Shown: positions 9,258-17,846 of the stretch, piece by piece
How the letters are laid out: each line of letters begins with the position of its first letter
Numbering within the stretch: position 1 is the stretch's first letter
NCBI GenBank assembly: GCA_013824645.1
Contig: PNOF01000001.1
Span: 62,001-126,000, forward strand
Length of the DNA: 64,000 nt
From: Syntrophus sp. (in: bacteria)
Lineage (GTDB): Bacteria > Desulfobacterota > Syntrophorhabdia > Syntrophorhabdales > Syntrophorhabdaceae
Direction: 5' to 3'
Notes under the pieces: model-generated
What the model was told of the DNA's origin: nothing
What the model saw: the letters and a program-made list of their open reading frames with translations, nothing else
Databases searched by the model: none
Translations under genes and position numbers: made by a program

Positions 9258-9394
9258 AACTACTTAATCGCATTACAAAAATGATATGCTAAGACTTACG
9301 GGATGAAGTGAAACATAACATCGTCATCACCGGTGCAACCGAGGCCGTGGCGGTAAGAAAACCTGCTTGCTTCCGCGTCCGGTGGATGAAATCG

Positions 9395-9703
9395 TTATGC
9401 AGTTTTCCTTTCGAGTACCCTTACTTCTTCCTCAAGGTGTCCCTTAAGTTTATCCTTTTCTACCTCAAGATCATATCGAGTTTGGAGATTAAGCCAGAAA
9501 CGTTCCGACAATCTGAAATAACGGGAAAGGCGGAGTGCTGTATTTGCGGTAATTGCACGTTTTCCGTGTACTATTTCGTTAATCCGGCGAGCGGGCACGC
9601 AAATGTCTTTGGCTAATCTATACTGACTTATACTCAATGGCTTGAGGAATTCCTCGAACAATATCTCTCCGGGATGTATTGGCTCCATTGTTTTTGCGGT
9701 CAT
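9395..9703 (-). CDS. higA: HigA-type antitoxin
   Basis: A 102-residue HTH_3 (Xre) protein. It has the HigA/VapI signature PIHPGEILFEEFLKPLSISQ followed by the helix-turn-helix YRLAKDICVPARRINEIVHGKRAITANTALRLSRYF, in which VPARRINEIVHGKR is the recognition region, and a charged C-terminal tail. The antitoxin should neutralise the adjacent HigB and repress the operon. It lies 9 bp downstream of higB, in the toxin-first order typical of hig modules. Confidence 0.93.
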   Translation of the reverse strand: MTAKTMEPIHPGEILFEEFLKPLSISQYRLAKDICVPARRINEIVHGKRAITANTALRLSRYFRLSERFWLNLQTRYDLEVEKDKLKGHLEEEVRVLERKTA

Positions 9704-9712
9704 GGGTTCCTC

Positions 9713-9994
9713 CTAATGATAATCTACGATTTCAATTTCAAAGGCATCTCCGGCTTTCCAACGGAAGCATATTCGCCATTGTTCGTTAATGCGGATGCTA
9801 TATTGGCCTTGCCGGTTTCCGGAGAGCTTTTCCAATTGGTTTCCAGGTGGTTCTCTTAAGTCACTTAATCGTTCGGCAGCATCCATGAGCAAAAGTTTTC
9901 TCAATGCTTTTTGGCAAATGTCTTGCGAGAATTTGGAGACTTGTTCCCTTAGAAATACCTTTTCTGTATGTTTACAACGAAAGGCCTTTACCAT
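9713..9994 (-). CDS. higB: HigB-type toxin (RelE superfamily mRNA interferase)
   Basis: 93 residues, the usual length. Family features: start MVKAFRCKHTEKVFLRE, the central sequence LREPPGNQLEKLSGNRQGQYSIRINEQWRICFRW (core RINEQWRICFRW, the conserved beta strand), and the C-terminal EIEIVDYH. HigB toxins cleave mRNA on the ribosome. A strong promoter (10000-10028) places the transcription start at this ATG, so the toxin mRNA is probably leaderless. The pair is flanked by two copies of a structured repeat. Confidence 0.93.
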   Translation of the reverse strand: MVKAFRCKHTEKVFLREQVSKFSQDICQKALRKLLLMDAAERLSDLREPPGNQLEKLSGNRQGQYSIRINEQWRICFRWKAGDAFEIEIVDYH

Positions 9995-9999
9995 TAAAT

Positions 10000-10028
10000 A
10001 TAATAGCGCTCTACGTTAATATTGTCAA
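10000..10028 (-). promoter_or_regulatory. higBA promoter (sigma-70 type)
   Basis: On the minus strand, TTGACA (10023-10028) and TATTAT (10000-10005) are separated by exactly 17 bases. The -10 element ends six bases before the higB ATG, predicting a start point at the initiation codon. Confidence 0.75.
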
Positions 10029-10173
10029 GCGTTACTAATTATCCTTTCTCTCGCATAAGCCAAGGGTCAGTAAGAGCCACATATTACGGCGATTCACTGT
10101 AACCGGGGGTTGGGCAATACTTATCCTTTCAGTTTATGTCTCGTGTCAAGGGCAAACCCCTCTTTCTCTCCCA

Positions 10174-10247
10174 GATGTTTATTGTAAAACCTGAACTCGA
10201 CCCGACAGACGGTTGAAGAGCAGGTCGGATTAGGTGTTGTGAACACC
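10174..10247. repeat. Structured direct repeat, copy 2 (upstream flank of higBA)
   Basis: Direct imperfect copy of 9185-9257. It holds the hairpin GGTGTT-GTG-AACACC, identical in stem to copy 1, and a longer stem CGACC...GGTCG that replaces the GACTTG...CAAGTC stem of copy 1. The surrounding stretch to 10371 contains no convincing gene. Confidence 0.7.
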
Positions 10248-10371
10248 TCCCAACAAATAGACTTTCATAGTGAAATATTGAAGGATTACCAATTAAATGA
10301 GAGTATAGCACAAAATTCAGCCGGAGCTGAAAAACAATAGACTTTAATGGATTGTTAGCGAAATGCCTGAA

Positions 10372-11001
10372 TTACTTAAGCCGTTTAATTTCCTGTTTTA
10401 TTTCTTCAATTACTTCATTGTTTTTTATTTCTTTTCTTTCCCCGACCTTGGATGAGAATACATAGAAAACCTTGCCGCCATATTTCTCTGTGAATCTTTC
10501 ATGGCTCTTGGCCTGCAAGCCTTTTTCTTTGAATATTTGCGATAATTGTATCCCCTGATTGACTGGTTTTATCTGTATCCCGATGTAGCTGTCTTTGATT
10601 TTGATGAAAAAATCCACATTAAAATGTCTGTCCCATTCATCAGGCGCTGGCTCAATTTTTATCTCAAGTTCTTTTTCCAACTGTCCGTAGACGGTCTTTA
10701 TCTCGGTCATGTAACCATCAAATGTACGGTCGATGACGAGTTGCAGCATGTAATCAACGCAATCCTGCTCGCTGACCGCCTCTACTTCAGCATGAATAAC
10801 TTCAGTGATTTTGACATAGAGTTTCTTTCCAAGCTCTTCTATATGCTCTTTTGGACGGACATTCGTAAAGTAGTAATCCCGCCATTCGCCTATCGTTCTT
10901 GGTGCACACTGTCTGATACTTTCCGAAGTAGGACCCACGTTCCTTTTGAAGTTCAATTGAAAACGGTTCATTGCGCTGTTTAGAATCCATTCTTTAGCCA
11001 T
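10372..11001 (-). CDS. MjaI-family type II restriction endonuclease
   Basis: About 209 residues. From memory of the family, EWILNSAMNRFQLNFKRNVG and NVRPKEHIEELGKKLYVKIT closely resemble the MjaI endonuclease of Methanocaldococcus, which cleaves CTAG. DRTFDGYMTE and the downstream D-x(n)-QIK sequence (NVDFFIKIKDSYIGIQIKPV) fit a PD-(D/E)XK core. I chose the ATG at 11001, which overlaps the end of the methyltransferase gene by 8 bases. The specificity is inferred from similarity only. Confidence 0.85.
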   Translation of the reverse strand: MAKEWILNSAMNRFQLNFKRNVGPTSESIRQCAPRTIGEWRDYYFTNVRPKEHIEELGKKLYVKITEVIHAEVEAVSEQDCVDYMLQLVIDRTFDGYMTEIKTVYGQLEKELEIKIEPAPDEWDRHFNVDFFIKIKDSYIGIQIKPVNQGIQLSQIFKEKGLQAKSHERFTEKYGGKVFYVFSSKVGERKEIKNNEVIEEIKQEIKRLK

Positions 11002-12280
11002 GTATTGCCCCAAACTTCATGAATTTGTCTTTGTACCTAAAGTCAATTGAGTAGTCCACGTCTGCAAAACCTTCTTTTATCAAATGTGCGTTGAGGAATG
11101 TTTTATTTTTTAAATATACATAGCAAAGCAGACGATTTTGGCTGTCGTGCTTTTGCTGATCGTATTTCAGAAAAACTTTTTGCCCTCTTGTTTTTTCAAT
11201 AATAAAATTGACGGCCAAACCATTCACTGCCTTGTTTTCCCGCACACCGATAAGACGGACAAGCAGCCCATTACTCAGTTTTATCAGCTCAGGGCTGATC
11301 ACTTCTCTAACCGAAAAATACTCCTCGCGGTCTGTGCTGTTTTCATCAATTCTGGAGCCGAATTGAAGCTTCTTGGGATCGATCTTTTTGTCGAGTTTGT
11401 GAGGGTCATTGAAAATATAGGGCAGCTTTTCTATTTCAACATTGAAATCTGTAGTTATATTGTCTTCAAGAAATTCATATTCTGTTCCCGAAAAGTCCCC
11501 TTGCCCGGCATTTAGTTTTTGCTTAATTGTCGGCATGAAATCCTGATTAATTTCAAAGCCGATTGAATTCCTCGCCAGATTCCGGGCAGCCATTGATGTT
11601 GTCCCGCTGCCGAGAAAGGGATCAAGGACTGTATCATCGACAAAAGCAAACATTTTAATCAGCCGGGCAGGTAGCTCTTCAGGGAACATTGCCATATGCC
11701 GATCCTGCTTGGCACCAGCAAAATACCAGTGGCCGGAAAAATAGGTATTCCAATCTTCTTTTGATATTACGGATAGTTCTTTTTGCTCACGCGTGGGTTT
11801 GGGTGAATTGCCTTGTTTTTTGAATAACAGAATAAATTCATAATCGAGTTTCAGTATACCGTTCCGAGGGTAAGGAAAGCTTCCCATTATGGTTGCCCCA
11901 CCGGTAGTGTTGGTTGTCGTTACCTTTTGCCATATAATCGCGCCCATGTAATCAAAACCTATTGTTTCACAGAATTTGATAATCTCTGTCCTAATAGGAA
12001 TTACCTTATATCTTCCATAGTAGACCGAGCGAGCAAATTGATCTCCGATGTTTATGCAAAGGCGGCACCCGGGATGTAAAACCCGATGACATTCTTTCCA
12101 GACAAGATTCATATTGTTAATATAGCTTTCATAGGTTTCGTGGTATCCGATTTGAGTACTGGTCCCGTAGTCTTTAAGCTGCCAGTATGGGGGTGAAGTA
12201 ATGACCAAATGAACCGATTCATCGGCAACTATATTCATTTGTCTGGAATCGCCGTGAATAATCCTATGAGTTGTTTTCAT
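10994..12280 (-). CDS. Type II DNA methyltransferase (MjaI-like) with C-terminal SNase-like domain
   Basis: A 428-residue protein. Beta-class order: motif IV TSPPYW near residue 30 (SPPY is typical of N4-cytosine enzymes), then target recognition region, then motif I DPFLGSGTT near residue 220. It should protect the site cut by the next gene. After residue about 325 a second domain follows whose pattern (LVRLIGV...QKVFLKYDQQ...NRLLCYVYLKNKTFLNAHLI...EGFADV) resembles thermonuclease/SNase folds. The usual catalytic Asp/Glu positions are absent there, so this tail is probably structural or DNA-binding. A TATAAT element at 12291-12296 lies ten bases before the start. Confidence 0.85.
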   Translation of the reverse strand: MKTTHRIIHGDSRQMNIVADESVHLVITSPPYWQLKDYGTSTQIGYHETYESYINNMNLVWKECHRVLHPGCRLCINIGDQFARSVYYGRYKVIPIRTEIIKFCETIGFDYMGAIIWQKVTTTNTTGGATIMGSFPYPRNGILKLDYEFILLFKKQGNSPKPTREQKELSVISKEDWNTYFSGHWYFAGAKQDRHMAMFPEELPARLIKMFAFVDDTVLDPFLGSGTTSMAARNLARNSIGFEINQDFMPTIKQKLNAGQGDFSGTEYEFLEDNITTDFNVEIEKLPYIFNDPHKLDKKIDPKKLQFGSRIDENSTDREEYFSVREVISPELIKLSNGLLVRLIGVRENKAVNGLAVNFIIEKTRGQKVFLKYDQQKHDSQNRLLCYVYLKNKTFLNAHLIKEGFADVDYSIDFRYKDKFMKFGAIHG

Positions 12281-12925
12281 ATTTCACTTAATTATAGCTC
12301 GGAGCATTCATGTATGTAAATGGATTTATTTCGTTAACCCTTGATTATAATCCCCGGTTTCAATCGAGGGAAGTCTTTTCTATTTAAGTAATGAATAAAG
12401 GTTTTGTAGGCACTGACACAAATCGCTGATGAATAACCTTTCCTTTTGGGCATTGATTACCAATTATAACGTTGTCTGTCGGGCGTAGGTTCAAAACTCG
12501 ACTACAGAAAGACATATGTAGCTACCAACACATTCTCAGATATACTGCAAGACAAGAAGCTTCGCTCCGCGAAGCTCAAACACATTGAATGCTCCTTGAC
12601 TATTGCCGGGACTTGTCACGGCGTGGAGTGGACGACGGCTTGGAGGGGAAAGATGGATATGCGATGCACTGGTGCGGCTTGCTGGCGCGGAAGCGTATAT
12701 ACATACGCTGAGCAGCGCATGTCGCGGCAGGGCGCGCAGAGACGCTTTCCCCTTCAAGCCGTTGGCTGGACACAAAACACCCAGTATCAGAAAAATTGGT
12801 GATCCTATCTTCGAATACCGCTTGAATTTTCCACAGTTCAGAAAGCAATAACGGAAGCGTCTTTCAGGAAGGAGTCAAGAGATGGCCCTGGACAGGTCGA
12901 TAGGGGAAACCCTGACTTTTACTCG
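12281..12925. other. Gene-free region of 645 bp
   Basis: No convincing gene. It contains a perfect 8-bp stem AGCTTCGC/GCGAAGCT (12558-12576, loop TCC) and the GC-rich inverted-repeat element described separately. Overlapping frames of about 80 codons on both strands follow the palindromic composition and are judged spurious. Confidence 0.5.
12635..12762. repeat. GC-rich long inverted-repeat element
   Basis: The arm ACGGCTTGGAGGGGAAAG (12635-12652) pairs with CTTTCCCCTTCAAGCCGT (12745-12762) over 18 bases with one G-T pair. The 92-base interior has further self-complementary parts, including AGCGTAT/ATACGCT around 12691-12708, GCAC/GTGC, and ATGCG/CGCAT, giving a branched potential fold. Base composition is much richer in G+C than its surroundings. 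It could be a structured RNA, a MITE-like element or a recombination site. Confidence 0.6.
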
Positions 12926-14383
12926 CTAATTTATGCCGAGGCGTTTCATCTTTTCAATGAGGGTAGTCCTGTTTATGCTGAGTACCTGGGCTGCTTTGCT
13001 CTTGACACCCTGTGTCTCGCCAAGGGCCTTCATAATAAGGGTCTTTTCAAATTCCGAGACAAGGGTATCATACCCTCTTTCTATATCAAGAGGCGCTGCT
13101 TCCTGCTCATAACGGTGTTCTCCGCTGTAAAGTTTTTCAGGAAGATCTTCAATGTCGATGTGGCCGTTTTTCTTGAGTACTACCACCCTCTCGACAATAT
13201 TCTGGAGCTCTCTCACATTACCGGGATAACCATAATCCATGAGGGCCGCCATGGCTTCTTCGGTGAATCCCTCTATAGCGGCAGAGTTCATCACATTGGA
13301 ACGTTCAAGAAAATAGCTGAGAAGAAGGGGAATATCCTGTCTTCTTTCTCTGAGAGGCGGTATATGGATCGGAACAACATTGAGACGATAATAAAGGTCT
13401 TCCCTGAACTTCCCTTCCTTTACAAGATCATCAAGGACCCTGTTTGTAGCCGCAATAATTCTCACATCAGCCTTGATTGTCTTGGAACCACCGAGGCGCT
13501 CAAAAGTTTTTTCCTGCAGCACCCTGAGCAGTTTTACCTGGAGGTTGAAACTCATATCGCCTATTTCATCAAGAAATATCGAGCCGCCGCTGGCAAGTTC
13601 GAATCTTCCGTATCTTGTACTTGCAGCCCCTGTAAAGGCGCCTTTCTCATACCCGAAAAGCTCGCTCTCCAGGAGTGTTTCCGGTATGGCCCCGCAATTA
13701 ACAACCACAAGGGGATTATCCCTTTTTGAAGAGTTGTAGTGGATGGCCCTTGCCACGAGTTCCTTGCCGACACCGCTTTCACCGGTTATAAGTACTGTGG
13801 CATTCGTATCGGCAACCCGTTCAATCATCTCAAATACTTTTTGTATAGGGAAACTGACACCGATGATATTTTCAAACTTATATTTGTCTTTTAAACAACT
13901 CCGTAAGATTGTATTTTCGCGGATGATTTTGTTCTCCGCATATCGTCGAAGGAGATTTGCCTTAAGGGTAAGGCCTTTGGGGATGTTTTCGCTTTTTAAA
14001 AGGGTATAATAGTACACTGCAGAATTAACCGTTGCAAGAACTTCTTCAAATTTAAAAGGTTTCAAAATATAATCAAAAGCGCCGCTTCTCATGGCGCTGA
14101 TAGCACTCTCCATGCTTCCATATCCGGTCATAACAATACCAAGGGTATCCAGGTATTCTTTTTGAATGAAATTGATAAGCTGGAGACCATCGACTTTCGG
14201 CATCATTAAGTCCGTAATCAATACCTGGTAGCCATTGTTCTTCAAGGCGGTAAGGGCCTTTTTGCTGTCTATATAGGGGTCAACATCGAAACCACTGACA
14301 GTCAGGAACTCACAAAGCATGGTAAGGATATTCTGCTCGTCTTCAACAACAATGATCTTACCCTTATTCGCCTTACTGTCCAT
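12926..14383 (-). CDS. Sigma-54-dependent response regulator (NtrC/AtoC family), orphan
   Basis: About 485 residues. Receiver domain with IIVVEDE and phospho-acceptor in VLITDLMMPKVDG, a linker of about 60 residues, AAA+ domain with Walker A GESGVGKE, GAFTGA loop and LFLDEIGDM-type Walker B (SIFLDEIGDMS), and a C-terminal Fis helix-turn-helix (KSKAAQVLSINRTTLIEKMK). It activates sigma-54 promoters when phosphorylated. No kinase gene adjoins it, so its partner is unknown. I favour the ATG at 14383, just after the stop of the upstream small gene; a frame from 14416 would overlap that gene. Confidence 0.9.
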   Translation of the reverse strand: MDSKANKGKIIVVEDEQNILTMLCEFLTVSGFDVDPYIDSKKALTALKNNGYQVLITDLMMPKVDGLQLINFIQKEYLDTLGIVMTGYGSMESAISAMRSGAFDYILKPFKFEEVLATVNSAVYYYTLLKSENIPKGLTLKANLLRRYAENKIIRENTILRSCLKDKYKFENIIGVSFPIQKVFEMIERVADTNATVLITGESGVGKELVARAIHYNSSKRDNPLVVVNCGAIPETLLESELFGYEKGAFTGAASTRYGRFELASGGSIFLDEIGDMSFNLQVKLLRVLQEKTFERLGGSKTIKADVRIIAATNRVLDDLVKEGKFREDLYYRLNVVPIHIPPLRERRQDIPLLLSYFLERSNVMNSAAIEGFTEEAMAALMDYGYPGNVRELQNIVERVVVLKKNGHIDIEDLPEKLYSGEHRYEQEAAPLDIERGYDTLVSEFEKTLIMKALGETQGVKSKAAQVLSINRTTLIEKMKRLGIN

Positions 14384-14387
14384 TCTG

Positions 14388-14651
14388 CTACTGTCCACCC
14401 TGGTTCCGTTGATCAATAATGGTATTCATGTGTTTCAGCATATCCCAGGCCCGATCTTTATCCTTTTCGTCTTCGGTCTTACCATCTTTTTTATCCTGCG
14501 ATGAACCGATGGTGTATACCGTTTTTTTCTCATCTCGTTCTATCCCCATAGTATCCTTACCGATTGCATTTGGAAGAAGTCCTGGAATGAGAAGGAAAAT
14601 TTGGACTAACAAAAACAAAGAACCTTTCAGAAGATACTTGCTGAAGTTCAT
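14388..14651 (-). CDS. Small exported or membrane-anchored protein of unknown function
   Basis: 87 residues. An N-terminal hydrophobic segment (LFLLVQIFLLIPGLLPNAIG, residues about 12-31) after a short positive region reads as a signal peptide or anchor. The mature part is very hydrophilic (SSQDKKDGKTEDEKDKD) and ends in a short helix. I do not recognise a family. It lies four bases upstream of the sigma-54 regulator and is probably co-transcribed with it. No good ribosome-binding site is visible, so the gene call is moderate. Confidence 0.6.
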   Translation of the reverse strand: MNFSKYLLKGSLFLLVQIFLLIPGLLPNAIGKDTMGIERDEKKTVYTIGSSQDKKDGKTEDEKDKDRAWDMLKHMNTIIDQRNQGGQ

Positions 14652-14778
14652 TTTATAATTATATAGCTTTTTCTTGCCTTTCGTCAGTAAAAAAATTACC
14701 TTCTATTTCCCTTGAGGGGGAAAACTTTCCCGTATCTCACTGTACACAATCAAGCCATTGACATGCAGATTATTGACA

Positions 14779-16056
14779 TTATGCGTCATATACCCCGTCT
14801 ATTTTATTACGGAGGACCCTAAGGATGACAAGCCCCGGAACCCCGACAAATGTTGTGATAAGAAAGAATATTGGCCAGCCCGTCATCGTCACAACAAAGC
14901 CTGATGTCGGCGAAATTGCAACACGTCCCAGTGCAGCAAAAGAAGACAAAAGAGCAAACTGCGTAGCGCTGTAACGCTTATCACAGAGGGCCATGATAAG
15001 GGCCCCAAAGGCAGCAGTCCCCATACCTCCGGAAACATTTTCAACGGCAACGGCTGTAATCATAGCGGGAAGGTTTTTACCGATCATGGCCAGACCCATA
15101 AAAGCAAGATTGGAGACCGTCTGGAGTATTCCGAAAATCATCAATGACCGGTAAAGCCCCAGCTTGACCATCAATGTACCTCCAAACAAAGCTCCAACAA
15201 TTGTCGCGACAATACTTAAAGTCTTATTTATGGTGCCAATTTCAATCAAAGTAAAATTGACACCACGGATAAGAAAGGTTGTTGTCAGGGAGGCTGCATA
15301 GGCATCACCAAGTTTATATAAGATTATGAGAAGGATAAAAAGCAGAGCCGACTTTCGTAAAAAGAAATCTTTCAATGGACCCCAGATGGCTTCTTCCATG
15401 GTTTTCGGCGGAATAATCTTTTCAGCCGGCTCCTGGCCGAGAAAAGTGCCGCATATACCGATTATCATAAAAAGCGCCATCAGGAAATACGTATTGCGCC
15501 ATCCTATGCTGTCCGCCAGAATGAGCGCCAGCGCCCCCGCAACGAGGTTGGCCAAACGCCACCCCAGAATAAACGTTGCAGAACCAAGCCCGCGTTCCAC
15601 GTTGGGAAGCACATCGGTACGGTAGGCGTCAGTGACTATATCCTGTGACGCCGAGATAAAAGCAATAGTGAGGGCTATCACAGCAAGGGCAAGAGGCATC
15701 CTCTCCGGAGAGCTCAACGCCATAAGAGCTATTCCTATTAAAAGGAGGACCTGTATGGGAACAATCCATCCCCGTCTGCGCCCAAGCCAGGGAGGAACAA
15801 AACGGTCCATAAAAGGGGACCAGAGAAACTTAAGGACATAGGGCAGCCCCACAAGAGAAAACAACCCGATAGTCTTGAGATCCACCCCGGCGGTGGTGAG
15901 CCACGCCTGCAGTGTACTCCCTGCTACAAGTGGAAGAGGTAGTCCCTGCGAGAACCCCAGGAGCACCATAACGGCCATTCTGCGGCTCGTAAACATCCTG
16001 AGATAGGGTGAATCACTGAAACGTTTGTGGGTTGTGGGTTGTGGGTTGCGGGTCAA
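14779..16056 (-). CDS. ampG: AmpG-like muropeptide permease (major facilitator superfamily)
   Basis: A 425-residue, twelve-helix inner-membrane transporter. AmpG imports anhydromuropeptides released by lytic transglycosylases for cell-wall recycling. Family features: LLGFSQGLPLPLVAGSTLQAWL, LPYVLKFLWSPFMDRFVPP and SASQDIVTDAYRTDVLP (core SASQDIVTDAYR). The frame opens with a TTG at 16056 preceded by AGAAGG; the first codons are made of a TGGGTTG heptamer repeat (RNPQPTTH), so the functional start could be a later codon. The window also encodes an MltD-like transglycosylase and a penicillin-binding protein that work on the same polymer. Confidence 0.88.
   Translation of the reverse strand: MTRNPQPTTHKRFSDSPYLRMFTSRRMAVMVLLGFSQGLPLPLVAGSTLQAWLTTAGVDLKTIGLFSLVGLPYVLKFLWSPFMDRFVPPWLGRRRGWIVPIQVLLLIGIALMALSSPERMPLALAVIALTIAFISASQDIVTDAYRTDVLPNVERGLGSATFILGWRLANLVAGALALILADSIGWRNTYFLMALFMIIGICGTFLGQEPAEKIIPPKTMEEAIWGPLKDFFLRKSALLFILLIILYKLGDAYAASLTTTFLIRGVNFTLIEIGTINKTLSIVATIVGALFGGTLMVKLGLYRSLMIFGILQTVSNLAFMGLAMIGKNLPAMITAVAVENVSGGMGTAAFGALIMALCDKRYSATQFALLSSFAALGRVAISPTSGFVVTMTGWPIFFLITTFVGVPGLVILRVLRNKIDGVYDA
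16026..16053. repeat. TGGGTTG heptamer tandem repeat at the 5' end of ampG
   Basis: The unit GTGGGTT is repeated three times followed by GCGGGTC. On the minus strand it encodes the first residues of the AmpG frame. Confidence 0.75.
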
Positions 16057-16207
16057 CGATACCTTCTCCCATCGTATGCCCTGTTTTTCGTGTTTTGTCT
16101 TCTTTTTTCTGTCCTTCTCATACCGCTGTCCTTTTTTGATATTCTCAAACCAATATATTACCCAACATATGTCCTAATTGCCACATGAAATGAACTAAAT
16201 CATCTGT

Positions 16208-16317
16208 AATTCCATTTTTAAATCAAAGATGATATTGAGGCGGCAAGGAGGAGGAAACCGGAGCATACAACACGTATGTGAGGATTTACGACGACGCTGC
16301 CAACAAAGATAGCGCTT
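16208..16317. repeat. Dispersed structured repeat, copy 1, left part (interrupted by IS110 element)
   Basis: Begins AATTCCATTTTTAAATCAAA and continues through the family core (GATGATATTGAGGCGGCAAG, CATAC-AACAC-GTATG hairpin, CCAACAAAGATAGCGCTTT). The expected right end is missing here and is found at 17846, beyond the IS110-family element. Core sequence is about 90 percent identical to the intact copy at 29262-29386. Confidence 0.85.
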
Positions 16318-17845
16318 TCCCCTGAAAATAAACCTCCTTAATGCATATTACCGTCCTTTTTTTGTAAGATGTGGAATTGCCGGTTAGGATTGTAAGAATT
16401 TCCCCTGCGTGCTCTTGGCAACAATGTTTTGTCCCTATAACCGGCTGAGGTCAGTTTGATTTACGGGGTCTTCACCACCAGTAGGCGTCGACCTTTTTCC
16501 ACATAGTCTCTGTTTTACGCTGCTTCGTTCGCTGTTACGGTAAATCCAAGACCGGTAAGTTTCTTTATATAGTTCCTGATGGTACGGTCCTTTTTGTGTT
16601 TGTCGAGATAGTCCGGCCCCAGCTCTTTGCAGGGCACCTTGTATTTCAGTATATGGTAACACATGATGAGTATTTTATGCCCTACAGCGACGAGGGCCCT
16701 TTTCTTACCCCTTCTCCCCACAAGACTCTGGTATTTTGACCGAAGATAGGTGCCTTTCATCCGTGATGCCACCCATGCAAACTCCGTGAGGACACTCTTT
16801 AAACATTTATTTCCCTGTGTGGTGGTTCCCGGTTTCTTCTTTCCTGCGCTTTCGTTGTTGCCGGGACTCATCCCCGCCCAGGATGCAAGGTGCCTCTCCG
16901 TAGGGAAGAGATCCATATTCACCCCCATTTCCGCGATGATTACGGAGGCGCTGTTTTGTACGGATGGTATTGTTTTCAAAAGATCGTATTCTTCCTTGTA
17001 GTGGGACTCGATTATCTCCTGTATCCGTTGTTCCAGTGCGGTAAGAATCGCTTCGGTTGCCTTCATGTGACCTAAAGATGCACGGATCATGAACGTATGA
17101 TGTTCTTCTATATGTCCCACAAGGGCTTCTGTGAGTTCCTCTTTTCTTCTGCGCAACCTGCCCTTGCTCAATTCCGCCATCACCTCTGTGTTCCGGTTAC
17201 CCTTCATCAGTTCTTCAATGATTATAATCCCGCTTACCCCGAATATATCAGAGACAACGGAGGAGAGCTTTATATTGGCATCCTCAAGGATCTTCTCTAT
17301 CCGTTGTTTCTCGGAAGCAACGGTCTGAATAAGTTTTTTCTTGTACCGGGTGAGATCCCTAAGCTCCCGTATTTCTTTCGGAGGGATGAAACTCCCCGTA
17401 ATCAGCCCGCTTCGTAAGAGTTTGCAAAGCCACTCGCTGTCCTTCACGTCAGTCTTTCTTCCCGGTACGTTCTTGACGTGCCGCGCATTGACCAGCATCA
17501 CTTCGAAGGTGTCCTCCAGTATGTTGAATATGGGCTTCCAGTAGACTCCGGTGCTCTCCATAGCAACATGAGTAATGCCACGTTCCTTTAGCCATTGTTT
17601 AAGCCGTATAAGGTCATTGGTCATGGTGGTGAAGGTTTTCGTCTCCTTATTTTATGCCTGTTCCCATGACGGACGCGACTACCGTTTCTTTGTGCACATC
17701 AAGGCCGGCTGCCCTTTCAATGATTATGTCCATGATATCCCTCCTTATTGTTGTAATAGATACATGAATATTCTTACAATAAAAAGAGGGGCCTCGTACG
17801 ATATTTTCATTCTTATTTGTGCCGACAAGTCGGCATGGGTGTTTG
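16318..17845 (-). mobile_element. IS110-family insertion (about 1.5 kb) splitting a small repeat
   Basis: The segment separates the two halves of a dispersed repeat. It carries one transposase gene on the minus strand and about 200 bp of noncoding sequence on each side, where IS110-type elements encode their bridge RNA. ATTGTAAGAAT (16389-16399) and its exact complement (17770-17780) form subterminal inverted repeats as in the IS1111 subgroup. The exact IS ends are uncertain: a REP-like palindrome at 17815-17846 lies between the right subterminal repeat and the split point and may not belong to the IS. Confidence 0.75.
16515..17733 (-). pseudogene. IS110-family transposase, frameshifted near the N-terminus
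   Basis: The main frame (16515-17624, 369 residues) has the DEDD-transposase sequences VAMESTGVYWKPIF and GRKTDVKDSEWL, and the C-terminal IS116/IS110/IS902 domain (LLKTIPSVQNSASVIIAEMG; LASWAGMSPGNNESAGKKK; the Ser serves as second active-site residue). The missing N-terminus is present upstream in another frame: ATG at 17733 with ribosome site AAGGAGG, encoding the conserved GLDVHKETVVAS with the first catalytic Asp, ending at a TAA at 17647. A single extra base in ATAAAATAAGG would explain the break. The product from the internal ATG lacks the first catalytic residue and is probably inactive, unless frameshifting occurs. Confidence 0.85.
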
Positions 17846-17846
17846 A
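17815..17846. repeat. REP-like palindrome, copy 1
   Basis: TTATTTGTGCCGACAAGTCGG continues to CATGGGTGTTT (first 20 bases TTATTTGTGCCGACAAGTCG). The stem TGCCGAC/GTCGGCA is a perfect hairpin. An inverted copy differing only in the two loop bases lies at 25124-25155. Confidence 0.65.

Noticed and set aside
10129-10311. 60-codon minus-strand frame between higB and the restriction gene
   Set aside because: It covers the structured repeat copy and has no ribosome-binding site.
12600-12851. Overlapping 82-codon frames on both strands
   Set aside because: They lie in a GC-rich palindrome, have no ribosome site and no family features.
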